From Desulfobacterales bacterium CG23_combo_of_CG06-09_8_20_14_all_52_9 (GTDB taxonomy: Bacteria; Desulfobacterota; Desulfobacteria; Desulfobacterales; UBA2156), in the NCBI GenBank assembly GCA_002771315.1, contig PCSF01000028.1, positions 1 through 11,708 on the forward strand: 11,708 nt of DNA. The letters are read 5' to 3'. Position numbers and translations under genes: made by a program. The number at the start of each line of letters is the position of its first letter. Position 1 is the stretch's first letter. Positions 1-6,026 of the stretch are shown one piece after another. The notes beneath the pieces are model-generated. The model was not told the DNA's origin. It did not search any database and saw nothing but the letters and a program-made list of their open reading frames with translations.

Positions 1-114
1 AGCGCAACGCAGCAGATGGACTTTTTACGAAGCCATAAAAATTGAAAAACCGGCAATAAGTGCCTGCTGGAATTCCGATCTTTTGCCGGGCATTATTTCC
101 ACCAGGGGGTTATA
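1..114. other. Left-edge stretch, no assignable gene
   Basis: Plus-strand frame 1 closes at a TGA at 43-45 and frame 3 closes at a TAA at 36-38, so either could be the last 11-14 codons of a gene cut by the window edge. Neither tail is long enough to identify. The remainder leads into the ribosome binding site of the gene starting at 115. I see no promoter or terminator that I would defend. Confidence 0.3.
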
Positions 115-960
115 TTGGAAAAATCGATCCGATGCATTGTGTGTTTTGGGTTGATCCTCCTTGGTTATTTCTCTCCATCTTTCGCTCAGAAAGGATCCGA
201 TTTTATAGAACGCACCGATTTCGGCGTCATCAACTGGTCCCAATTTACGGTTCGGGCTACCGGTGTCGGACAGATTACCGAGAAACGGGACGAAAACGCA
301 CCCCGGATCACCCTCGCCGCGGCCCAAGCAGACGCCAAAAAAAACATTCTCCGGACAATCCGGCGTCTTCGGGTTGACCGCGATCAAATCGTTTCTCAAA
401 TTTCGGAGAAAAACAATAGGATCGAAGAAGAAATCCTAAAGCTCATTCAAAACGCACGGATGGTCACGCAGGAATATCTCTCGGACGGAACAGCCAAAAT
501 CGTTATGGAATTGAGCCTGCTGGGCGCATTTTCTCAACTCGTCCTGCCTCAGGAACTCAAGCAAATCGATTCTGTTAAACCCATAGTCCCTCCGGAAAAG
601 ATTCCAGCCCCGTTCACCGGTCTGATCGTCGACGCCATGGGAATCGCGTTGAACCCGGCATTGGTCCCAAAAATCGTAGATGAAAGCCGCAAAGAAGTCT
701 TTGGATCCGCATTCGCCAGCCGGGAGTCGGCGGTCCAGCAGGGGATGGTCCGATACGTTCCCGATCTGGAGATGGCCCGCAAGCAGGAACGTGTAGGAAA
801 TCACCCCCTGGTGGTTAAAGGTCTGGAAACCGAAGACGGGGAAAAAACCACCATCGTCATCAGCACCGCGGATGCGGCCAAACTGAAAAGCGCATCGGAG
901 CATCTCCAATTGCTTCGCAAATGCCTTGTGATCATCACAGCCGACCTTTCTAAGCCCTGA
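115..960 (+). CDS. Secreted LPP20-like envelope protein
   Basis: A 281-residue exported protein of unknown exact function, resembling the LPP20-like lipoprotein family. The start is TTG at 115: it is preceded by AGGGGG with 5 bases of spacing, the frame is closed by a TAA at 58-60, and only this start gives a clean signal peptide (hydrophobic 8-20, likely signal peptidase I cleavage after SFA at 22-24). There is no lipobox cysteine, so it is probably periplasmic rather than lipid-anchored. Residues 45-140 hold the family-like core: a glycine-rich start (ATGVGQ), an alanine-rich helix with the DAKKNIL stretch at 73-79, then LRVD at 85-88 and EYLSDGTAKIVMELSL at 120-135. The C-terminal half (167-278) has the FTGLIVDA and HPLVVKGL segments that I recall from deltaproteobacterial homologues. 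It lies 9 bp before the TPR gene at 970, so the two are probably co-transcribed. The family assignment is from remembered pattern, not a search. Confidence 0.72.
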   Translation: MEKSIRCIVCFGLILLGYFSPSFAQKGSDFIERTDFGVINWSQFTVRATGVGQITEKRDENAPRITLAAAQADAKKNILRTIRRLRVDRDQIVSQISEKNNRIEEEILKLIQNARMVTQEYLSDGTAKIVMELSLLGAFSQLVLPQELKQIDSVKPIVPPEKIPAPFTGLIVDAMGIALNPALVPKIVDESRKEVFGSAFASRESAVQQGMVRYVPDLEMARKQERVGNHPLVVKGLETEDGEKTTIVISTADAAKLKSASEHLQLLRKCLVIITADLSKP

Positions 961-969
961 GGAGATTCC

Positions 970-1572
970 ATGAAACCTATGATGATAAGAAATTTTATGG
1001 CAGTGATCCTGGCTGGACTTCTGCCCCTGGCGTGCACCTCTCGGATGATTGCCCCCAAACCCCGGTTGGGCTCGCCTGCCCATCACGTGGAAAACGGTTT
1101 CAAATTGCTCGAGATGGAAAAAATCGACGCAGCCTTCCAAGAATTCAAGATGGCACAAGAACTCGACCCCGGGTATGCAGCCGCCCACATAGGTATGGGA
1201 TTAGCCTATGGATTCAGGGAAGAATATGAGAAGGGCTTGGGGTCTTTGGAAACCGCACGCCTGAAAGCAACCATTCCGGCCCAGCATATCGAAGCGCTCA
1301 CCGGCTTCATGCGCCTTTACACCATCGGAAACACACGGATGAAATCCAACTGGCTCCAAGAAGTGGAGCAGGCTTTTGAAAAGACCCAAACGCTTGACCG
1401 CGAGGCCCCGGGTCCCCACTTTTTCATGGGAATGGCATATAAGAAGGCCGGCCGATACGATGCGGCTGAAACCGAGTTTATCCGTGTGTTTGAAATCGGG
1501 AAGGGGTTTGTGGAGGACGCCGACAGGGAATACACGGCCGTTCAAAAATTGAAAAAGTCCGCTTCCCAGTAA
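970..1572 (+). CDS. TPR-repeat protein, probable envelope lipoprotein
   Basis: A 200-residue helical-repeat protein, probably a scaffold at the cell envelope; its partner is unknown. The ATG at 970 follows GGAGATTCC directly after the stop of the previous gene (9 bp gap). Residues 7-21 are hydrophobic and end in LLPLAC with Cys22. Leucine stands at -4 and proline at -3, so the lipobox is imperfect and lipidation is likely but not certain. TPR-like helix pairs occur at about 37-70 (AFQEFKMAQELDPGYAAAH), 71-104 (MGLAYGFREEYEKGL), 113-146 and 147-180 (HFFMGMAYKKAGRYDAAETEF). The pairing with an LPP20-like protein suggests that both act in one outer-membrane or periplasmic assembly, which is inference. 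The gene ends 24 bp from the convergent ahcY stop. No strong terminator lies in that gap, only a 4-bp TCCC/GGGA stem. Confidence 0.8.
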   Translation: MKPMMIRNFMAVILAGLLPLACTSRMIAPKPRLGSPAHHVENGFKLLEMEKIDAAFQEFKMAQELDPGYAAAHIGMGLAYGFREEYEKGLGSLETARLKATIPAQHIEALTGFMRLYTIGNTRMKSNWLQEVEQAFEKTQTLDREAPGPHFFMGMAYKKAGRYDAAETEFIRVFEIGKGFVEDADREYTAVQKLKKSASQ

Positions 1573-1596
1573 GTCCGGGCCATTCCCCCTAAGGGA

Positions 1597-2853
1597 TCAG
1601 GTGCCCATGGACCACGACACCAGGTACCGCTTCTGTTCCTGGGTCAGCCGGTCGATGGTCATTCCCATTGCCGCAAGCTTTTCCTTTGCGATCTGCCGAT
1701 CAATAGCTTCCGGAACCGGATAGACATCCTGTTTCAGATTCCGGTAGGCTTTGACCATGTATTCGATGCTCAATGCCTGGTTGGCGAAACTCATGTCCAT
1801 CACGCTGGAGGGATGCCCCTCCGCGGCCGCCAGGTTGATCAGCCTGCCGTCTCCCAGCAAATTGACCCTACGGCCGTTTTTGAGCAGATGCTGCTCCACA
1901 AAGGGACGCATTTTTTTAACGGTTCGGGTTAGCGATTTGAGCCCTTCCAGGTCCAGCTCCACATTGAAATGTCCACTGTTGGCGATAATGGCTCCATCCT
2001 TCATTAGGGTAAAATGCTCCTTGCGGATCACATTGATGTTGCCTGTGACTGTACAGAAAAAATCGCCGATCCGAACCGCTCTGGCGATAGGCATGACCAC
2101 AAATCCATCCATAACGGCCTCCAGGGCGGCCACCGGATCCACTTCGGTCACAATCACATGGGCGCCCATCCCTCTCGCCCGCATGGCAAGCCCTCTTCCG
2201 CACCATCCATAACCGCAGACCACGAAGTTGGCACCCGCCATGAGTCGGTTCGTAGACCGTATGATACCGTCCATGGTACTCTGGCCGGTGCCATAACGGT
2301 TGTCAAACAAATGCTTGGTCTGGGCATCGTTCACGGCAATGATGGGATACTTCAAGACCCCGTCTTTAGCCATGCTTCTTAAACGGATGATTCCGGTAGT
2401 GGTCTCCTCGGTTCCGCCCCGCACCTCGTCGATAAGATCCTGGCGATCGGAATGGAGGGTGGAAACGAGATCCGCGCCGTCGTCCATGGTGAAATGGGGC
2501 AGAGTGTCCAGCACCGCATGGATGTGCCTATAGTAGGTCTTGTTATCCTCTCCCTTGATGGCAAAAACCGGAATTTTGTCATTTTTCACCAGGGAAGCGG
2601 CCACATCGTCCTGTGTGCTCAAGGGGTTGGAGGCGCAAAGATACGGCTGAGCACCACCTGCCTTGAGGGTCTGCATGAGGGAGGCGGTTTCTGTGGTCAC
2701 GTGCAGGCAGGCCCCCACCCGGATCCCTTGGAGAGGCTTTTTCTTTTCAAACCGTTTTCTGATCCGGTTCAAGACCGGCATGCTCTCGTTGGCCCATTCG
2801 ATCCGTAATTGGCCTTCTCGGGCCAGCCGGATATCCTTGACATCGTATTTCAT
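1597..2853 (-). CDS. ahcY: Adenosylhomocysteinase, short bacterial/archaeal type
   Basis: Hydrolyses S-adenosylhomocysteine to adenosine and homocysteine with bound NAD, in the cytoplasm, relieving product inhibition of methyltransferases. At 418 residues it is the short form, without the insertion of roughly 40 residues found in the long bacterial form. Visible family segments are HVTTET at 51-56, DDGAD at 124-128, GGTEETTTG at 147-155, NDAQTKHLFDNRYGTGQS at 175-192 (substrate-site Lys180 and Asp184) and the NAD-binding CGYGWCGRG at 213-221. The chain ends in YLVSWSMGT instead of the long-form tail that supplies a Lys and a Tyr to the neighbouring subunit's NAD site. I chose ATG 2853 over the upstream in-frame start at 2967: GGGAGGA lies 6 bases before 2853, the longer form would run 77 bp into metK, and its 38 extra residues do not look like the family. 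It lies 37 bp after metK and is the last gene of the panC-metK-ahcY unit. Confidence 0.96.
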   Translation of the reverse strand: MKYDVKDIRLAREGQLRIEWANESMPVLNRIRKRFEKKKPLQGIRVGACLHVTTETASLMQTLKAGGAQPYLCASNPLSTQDDVAASLVKNDKIPVFAIKGEDNKTYYRHIHAVLDTLPHFTMDDGADLVSTLHSDRQDLIDEVRGGTEETTTGIIRLRSMAKDGVLKYPIIAVNDAQTKHLFDNRYGTGQSTMDGIIRSTNRLMAGANFVVCGYGWCGRGLAMRARGMGAHVIVTEVDPVAALEAVMDGFVVMPIARAVRIGDFFCTVTGNINVIRKEHFTLMKDGAIIANSGHFNVELDLEGLKSLTRTVKKMRPFVEQHLLKNGRRVNLLGDGRLINLAAAEGHPSSVMDMSFANQALSIEYMVKAYRNLKQDVYPVPEAIDRQIAKEKLAAMGMTIDRLTQEQKRYLVSWSMGT

Positions 2854-2890
2854 GAGGTTCCTCCCGATATTTTCCGGATACAGGGGGCCG

Positions 2891-4057
2891 CTAGACACCG
2901 GCCTTTTCCCGCAATACATCCACCATATTCGTCCTTTCCCAGGTAAACTCGGGTTCGTTTCTTCCAAAATGGCCGTAAGTGGCGGTTTTCCGGTAGATGG
3001 GCCTCAGCAGGTCCAGGTATTCAATGATGGCCGCGGGTCTGAAGTCAAAAACCTCTTTGACGATTTCTTCAATCCGGCGCTTGGGGATCTTTCCGGTTCC
3101 CATAGGATCCACCATCACCGACACCGGTTGCGCCACGCCGATGGCGTAAGCAACCTGAATTTCACATTTTCTAGCAAGACCGGCGGCCACGATATTTTTT
3201 GCAACATGGCGTCCCATGTAGGACGCGCTGCGGTCCACTTTGCTGGGGTCTTTTCCGGAGAAACCTCCGCCCCCATGACTTCCCTGACCGCCGTAGGTGT
3301 CCACGATGATCTTTCGGCCCGTCAGGCCGCAATCCCCCATGGGCCCTCCGATGACGAAGCGTCCCGTAGAGTTAATAAAGTACTTGGTGTCCCCGTCCCG
3401 CATCTCTTTTGGGATCACTTTTTTGATGACCTCTTCGATGATGGCTTCCCGAAGCTCATCATACCCGATATCCGGCTTGTGCTGGGCGGCAATAACCACA
3501 GTATCTACGCGTTTAGGGGTCCCGTTTTCATACTCGACGGTGACCTGCGACTTCCCGTCCGGTCGTAAAAAATCGAGCGCCCCGCTCTTTCTTACCGATG
3601 CCAACCGGCGGCAAATCTTATGGGCATAGGTGATGGGCATGGGCATGAGCTCCGCAGTTTCGTCTGTTGCAAATCCGAACATAAGCCCCTGGTCCCCGGC
3701 ACCCTGCTCCTTGAACAAGCCCGTTCCATTGACCCCTATGGCGATATCCGGAGACTGGTGATCGATGCTGGTGATTACCGCGCAGGTCTGCCAGTCGAAA
3801 CCCATCTGGGAAGAATGGTATCCGATATCCCGGATGGTCTCCCGAACGACTTGGGGCATGTCTACATAACAATCCGTGGTAATCTCCCCGGCAATGAACG
3901 CCAAGCCGGTAGTAACCAGTGTCTCGCAGGCCACACGGCACTTCTTGTCCTGGGCCATGATGCTGTCTAAAATAGCATCGGAAATGCAATCTGCCACTTT
4001 ATCCGGATGTCCCTCAGTTACCGATTCGGAGGTGAATAAGTACCTTTCTTTTTCCAT
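2891..4057 (-). CDS. metK: S-adenosylmethionine synthetase
   Basis: Makes S-adenosylmethionine from methionine and ATP in the cytoplasm, releasing phosphate and pyrophosphate; the active enzyme is normally a tetramer. The 388-residue length is normal. Landmarks are GHPDK at 16-20 near the N terminus (ATP/methionine site), GAGDQGLMFG at 119-128 (family signature), and the glycine-rich HGGGGFSGKDPSKVDRSA at 261-278 (signature with the catalytic lysine and the aspartates and arginine near the phosphates). The ATG at 4057 has AAGGAGA upstream with 7 bases of spacing. It sits between panC (39 bp gap) and ahcY (37 bp gap) on the same strand, so SAM synthesis and SAH removal are probably expressed together. 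No SAM riboswitch is visible; the short gaps around the gene leave no room for one. Confidence 0.98.
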   Translation of the reverse strand: MEKERYLFTSESVTEGHPDKVADCISDAILDSIMAQDKKCRVACETLVTTGLAFIAGEITTDCYVDMPQVVRETIRDIGYHSSQMGFDWQTCAVITSIDHQSPDIAIGVNGTGLFKEQGAGDQGLMFGFATDETAELMPMPITYAHKICRRLASVRKSGALDFLRPDGKSQVTVEYENGTPKRVDTVVIAAQHKPDIGYDELREAIIEEVIKKVIPKEMRDGDTKYFINSTGRFVIGGPMGDCGLTGRKIIVDTYGGQGSHGGGGFSGKDPSKVDRSASYMGRHVAKNIVAAGLARKCEIQVAYAIGVAQPVSVMVDPMGTGKIPKRRIEEIVKEVFDFRPAAIIEYLDLLRPIYRKTATYGHFGRNEPEFTWERTNMVDVLREKAGV

Positions 4058-4096
4058 ATACGATCTCCTTTTAGGATTTCCTGATCACAAAGACCC

Positions 4097-4975
4097 TCAT
4101 CGTCCCGGATTCGGATCTGCCCCGCTTTCGGGCAAAAGCATCATGTTATCGATAAGCCTCGTATTTCCAATTTTAACTGCAAGTGCCATGAGGGCAGGCT
4201 TGGTGATGTGTTCCATCGGCTCGAGGGTTTCCGGATCGCAGACGATGATATAATCGATGACCGCTTCCATGTAAGCACGAATGCGCTCGGAGGCGCTTTG
4301 GATAATTTTGGCCGCGTCGGTTTCGCCGCTGAGAACCTGCTTCTTTGCCTCTTCCAGAGACTGGAAAAGGCTTTGGGCTGCAGGTCTCTGTTCGGCAGTC
4401 AGATAGGCGTTACGGGAACTCATGGCCAAGCCTTCCGGCTCCCTCACCGTGGGAACTCCGACGATCTCAATGTCGAAATTGAGATCTTTGACCATCTGCC
4501 GGATGACCAACAGCTGCTGGAAGTCCTTCTGACCGAAGAGGGCCACATGAGGCCGAACGATATTGAAAAGTTTGGCCACAATCGTGGCCACCCCTGTAAA
4601 ATGGATTGGCCGGGAGCGGCCGCAAAGGTATTTGGGCAATTTGGAAAGCCGCACGCTTGTCTGAAAGCCGTGCCCGTAGATTTCCTGGGCGTCCGGATAG
4701 AACACTGCATCCACCTTTTCCGGCTTTATAAGCTCCACATCCCGTTTAAGGTCCCGGGGATACGCCTTGAAGTCTTCCCGCGGTCCGAACTGGGTGGGGT
4801 TGACGAAGATGCTGACCACCAAAAAATCGCCCCGTTTCCGCCCTTCCCGGATCAGGGATAGATGCCCGTCGTGGAGATAACCCATGGTGGGAATGAGCAC
4901 AAGTGTCTTCCCTTTTTTTCGCAGGGTGTCACACTGCTCCTGCATGCCGCGGATGTCCGTTACGATTTTGATCAC
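4097..4975 (-). CDS. panC: Pantothenate synthetase
   Basis: Condenses pantoate with beta-alanine using ATP to give pantothenate, AMP and pyrophosphate, the last step of vitamin B5 synthesis feeding CoA. The 292-residue length is normal. The nucleotidyltransferase signature PTMGYLHDGHLSL at 29-41 contains the HxGH-type motif in the variant HDGH. NPTQFG at 59-64, CGRSRPIHFTGVATIVAKLF at 118-137, FGQKDFQQL at 147-155 and SSRNAYL at 186-192 (KMSKS-equivalent loop) follow in the expected order. The start codon is GTG at 4975, preceded by AGGGGGA. It is the first gene of the panC-metK-ahcY unit behind the promoter at 5068-5096. No panB or panD lies in the window. A burial of panC with the methylation-cycle genes is not the usual pan operon arrangement. 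Confidence 0.97.
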   Translation of the reverse strand: MIKIVTDIRGMQEQCDTLRKKGKTLVLIPTMGYLHDGHLSLIREGRKRGDFLVVSIFVNPTQFGPREDFKAYPRDLKRDVELIKPEKVDAVFYPDAQEIYGHGFQTSVRLSKLPKYLCGRSRPIHFTGVATIVAKLFNIVRPHVALFGQKDFQQLLVIRQMVKDLNFDIEIVGVPTVREPEGLAMSSRNAYLTAEQRPAAQSLFQSLEEAKKQVLSGETDAAKIIQSASERIRAYMEAVIDYIIVCDPETLEPMEHITKPALMALAVKIGNTRLIDNMMLLPESGADPNPGR

Positions 4976-4984
4976 GGTCTTCCC

Positions 4985-5019
4985 CCTAAAAAATAAGCTT
5001 TTCTCCTAAAAAAATAAGC
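4985..5019. repeat. Tandem duplication in the panC leader
   Basis: CCTAAAAAATAAGC at 4985-4998 recurs as CCTAAAAAAATAAGC at 5005-5019, offset by 20 bp. On the transcribed (minus) strand each copy reads as GCTTATTTTTT followed by AGG. The copy nearest panC supplies the real ribosome binding site (AGGGGG), and the farther copy carries a second Shine-Dalgarno-like AGGAG. The repeat is probably a small local duplication. Whether it affects translation cannot be told from sequence. Confidence 0.6.
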
Positions 5020-5067
5020 GGCGAAAAACTCCTTTTCTTCATTTCCAAATAAAACCATAAACAAATT

Positions 5068-5096
5068 CTTTTAGGGCATCGCTTTTTCTTTGTCAA
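5068..5096 (-). promoter_or_regulatory. Sigma70-like promoter of panC-metK-ahcY
   Basis: On the minus strand, a perfect TTGACA (-35, 5096-5091) is followed after exactly 17 bp by TAAAAG (-10, 5073-5068; 4 of 6 match to TATAAT). Transcription would start near 5060, leaving a leader of about 85 nt before the GTG of panC, which includes the duplicated AT-rich segment. Confidence 0.65.
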
Positions 5097-5273
5097 CGGC
5101 AGGATAATTGATTTTCAAATCTTAGCCGAATTCGGAAAAAATACAAAACAAAACCCTCTGTCTATACGGGCTCAGAAAGCTACCCGAAAGGCATACCAAG
5201 AGCTGACCTTTTTCATTTTTTGATTGATTCGAAAAGAATAAAATATGGACTTTTGTCGCCCCGGACTTTCCGC

Positions 5274-5293
5274 AAAATCCGTCTATCCACGGA
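5274..5293 (-). terminator. Weak candidate terminator after the etf-mobB operon
   Basis: On the minus strand, TCCGT-GGATAG-ACGGA (5293-5278) forms a 5-bp stem with a 6-nt loop, followed directly by TTTT and then GC. It is well placed to end transcription of the operon that finishes with the small gene at 5360-5449, but the stem and the U-run are both short. Confidence 0.3.
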
Positions 5294-5332
5294 GCATTAT
5301 TCTGAAGGCCCTTTGGAAGGCACTTTTTTTTT

Positions 5333-5350
5333 GCCCGTCACCTGACAGGC
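5333..5350 (-). other. Stem-loop downstream of the small gene
   Basis: On the minus strand, GCCTGTC-AGGT-GACGGGC forms a 7-bp stem (one G-T pair) with a 4-nt loop, starting 9 bases after the stop codon of the small gene. It is followed by nine A residues rather than U residues, so it is not a canonical intrinsic terminator in that direction. It might protect the 3' end of the operon mRNA. Confidence 0.4.
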
Positions 5351-5359
5351 GTCTTTGAC

Positions 5360-5449
5360 TCATGTGGAAATGCCCATTTTTGGTAAAATATAGGCCTGAA
5401 GCGCAATCCACGCCCCGATGACGATCAGAAGTATGGCAATTTCGCTCAT
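5360..5449 (-). CDS. Small single-pass membrane peptide, 29 residues
   Basis: A short reading frame on the operon strand: ATG at 5449 and TGA at 5360-5362. The peptide begins MSEIAILLIVIGAW, runs on as a hydrophobic helix to about residue 23 (IALQAYIL), and ends with the short polar tail PKMGIST. That is one transmembrane segment with an acidic residue before it and a lysine after it. A Shine-Dalgarno-like AAAGGGA lies about 8 bases upstream of the ATG. It begins 41 bp after the mobB stop, the same spacing class as other gaps in this operon, and a stem-loop follows immediately. I recall similar tiny peptides with an ILP-x-x-G-x-x-T ending in related bacteria but cannot check this. Function is unknown. 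A role with the membrane-bound oxidoreductase encoded by the same operon is a guess. It could also be a chance frame. Confidence 0.55.
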   Translation of the reverse strand: MSEIAILLIVIGAWIALQAYILPKMGIST

Positions 5450-5490
5450 TAAGTTTTCCCTTTCGGGATTGTCTTGCTAAATTTTCGGAG

Positions 5491-5997
5491 TCAATTCAAT
5501 TCCTGAACTTTTTTAATATAATGCATCTCTATGAAATCAGCAAGGGACGGAATCTCCTCCAGGCCAAATTTGGGAACGTTTAAGTCAAGATTCGAATCGG
5601 TCACCCAGGCCACCAGGTCGGAGTTTCCCGCAAACAAGGGCGCTTCATGAACGGCGACCCTGAATACCTCGATCTTGGGCCACCGCTTTCTTTTAAATCC
5701 CTCGATAAGGATCAGATCCACGTCATTAAAGTATTGTTTAAGATAGCTGAGGGTTTCGCTTTTTTCGTCATCCTTGATTAGGGCGATCCGGCCCGGAGAG
5801 GCGACAAGGACCGTGTCTGCACCGGCGTTTTTATGTCTCCAGCTGTCCTTTCCTTCCTGATCGAGATTGAATCCGTGATGGGCATGTTTGATGACACCGA
5901 TTCGATACCCCCGCCGCTTGAGTTCGATGATCAGCTTTTCCAGTATGGTCGTCTTCCCGGACGCAGAGTTCCCCACAATAGACAGCATTTGGGGCAT
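5491..5997 (-). CDS. mobB: MobB, molybdopterin-guanine dinucleotide biosynthesis GTPase
   Basis: A 168-residue GTP-binding protein that assists MobA in attaching GMP to molybdopterin, making the MGD cofactor used by formate dehydrogenases and related enzymes. The Walker A motif is GNSASGKT at 9-16. The MobB-typical stretch KHAHHGFNLDQEGKDSWRHK follows, then AGADTVLVASPGRIALI. DLILIEGFKR is the Walker B-like motif. I start it at ATG 5997, which sits right behind a strong AGGAGGGAGG. The longer in-frame TTG start at 6018 would place that ribosome binding site inside the gene. It lies 29 bp after etfA on the same strand, so it is probably part of the electron-transfer operon. No mobA, moeA or molybdoenzyme gene is in the window, so the link to etf is not obvious; co-supply of formate dehydrogenase cofactor is one inference. 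Confidence 0.9.
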   Translation of the reverse strand: MPQMLSIVGNSASGKTTILEKLIIELKRRGYRIGVIKHAHHGFNLDQEGKDSWRHKNAGADTVLVASPGRIALIKDDEKSETLSYLKQYFNDVDLILIEGFKRKRWPKIEVFRVAVHEAPLFAGNSDLVAWVTDSNLDLNVPKFGLEEIPSLADFIEMHYIKKVQELN

Positions 5998-6026
5998 CCT
6001 CCCTCCTTTTAAAGCCAAAGAGAGGC

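Larger units (their letters stand above)
5020..5359. other. Gene-poor intergenic stretch before panC
   Basis: No coding region beyond trivial length is credible here on either strand, and base composition is AT-richer than in the flanking genes. It contains the panC promoter (5068-5096), a 5-bp stem followed by TTTT on the minus strand (5274-5293), and a 7-bp stem-loop just beyond the small gene (5333-5350). About 5155-5225 has an unexplained cluster of short complementary segments (GCTC near 5169 with GAGC near 5201) followed by T-runs on the plus strand. I could not match it to a riboswitch class that I know. Confidence 0.5.

Noticed and set aside
436..1188. 250-codon open frame on the minus strand across the two envelope genes
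   Set aside because: It is antisense to two plus-strand genes with signal peptides, ribosome binding sites and family-like sequence. Its own translation looks like a shadow with no recognisable domain.
1573..1596. Possible bidirectional terminator between the convergent TPR gene and ahcY
   Set aside because: Only a 4-bp TCCC/GGGA stem is available and no T-run follows on either strand.
2854..2967. 38-codon N-terminal extension of ahcY in the same frame
   Set aside because: It overlaps the end of metK, does not resemble the family, and a good ribosome binding site precedes the internal ATG at 2853.
2663..3568. 301-codon plus-strand frame opposite ahcY and metK
   Set aside because: It is antisense to two unmistakable enzymes, and its translation shows low-complexity His/Asp/Gly-rich shadow composition.
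4058..4096. Possible SAM riboswitch before metK
   Set aside because: The gap is 39 bp, too short for any known SAM riboswitch, and no matching motif is seen.
5305..5332. Plus-strand hairpin CCTT-TGG-AAGG followed by nine T residues
   Set aside because: The stem is 4 bp with a 3-nt loop, and no plus-strand gene upstream would need a terminator here.
5998..6018. TTG start giving mobB seven more residues
   Set aside because: The strong AGGAGGGAGG would lie inside the coding sequence, and it is correctly placed for ATG 5997.
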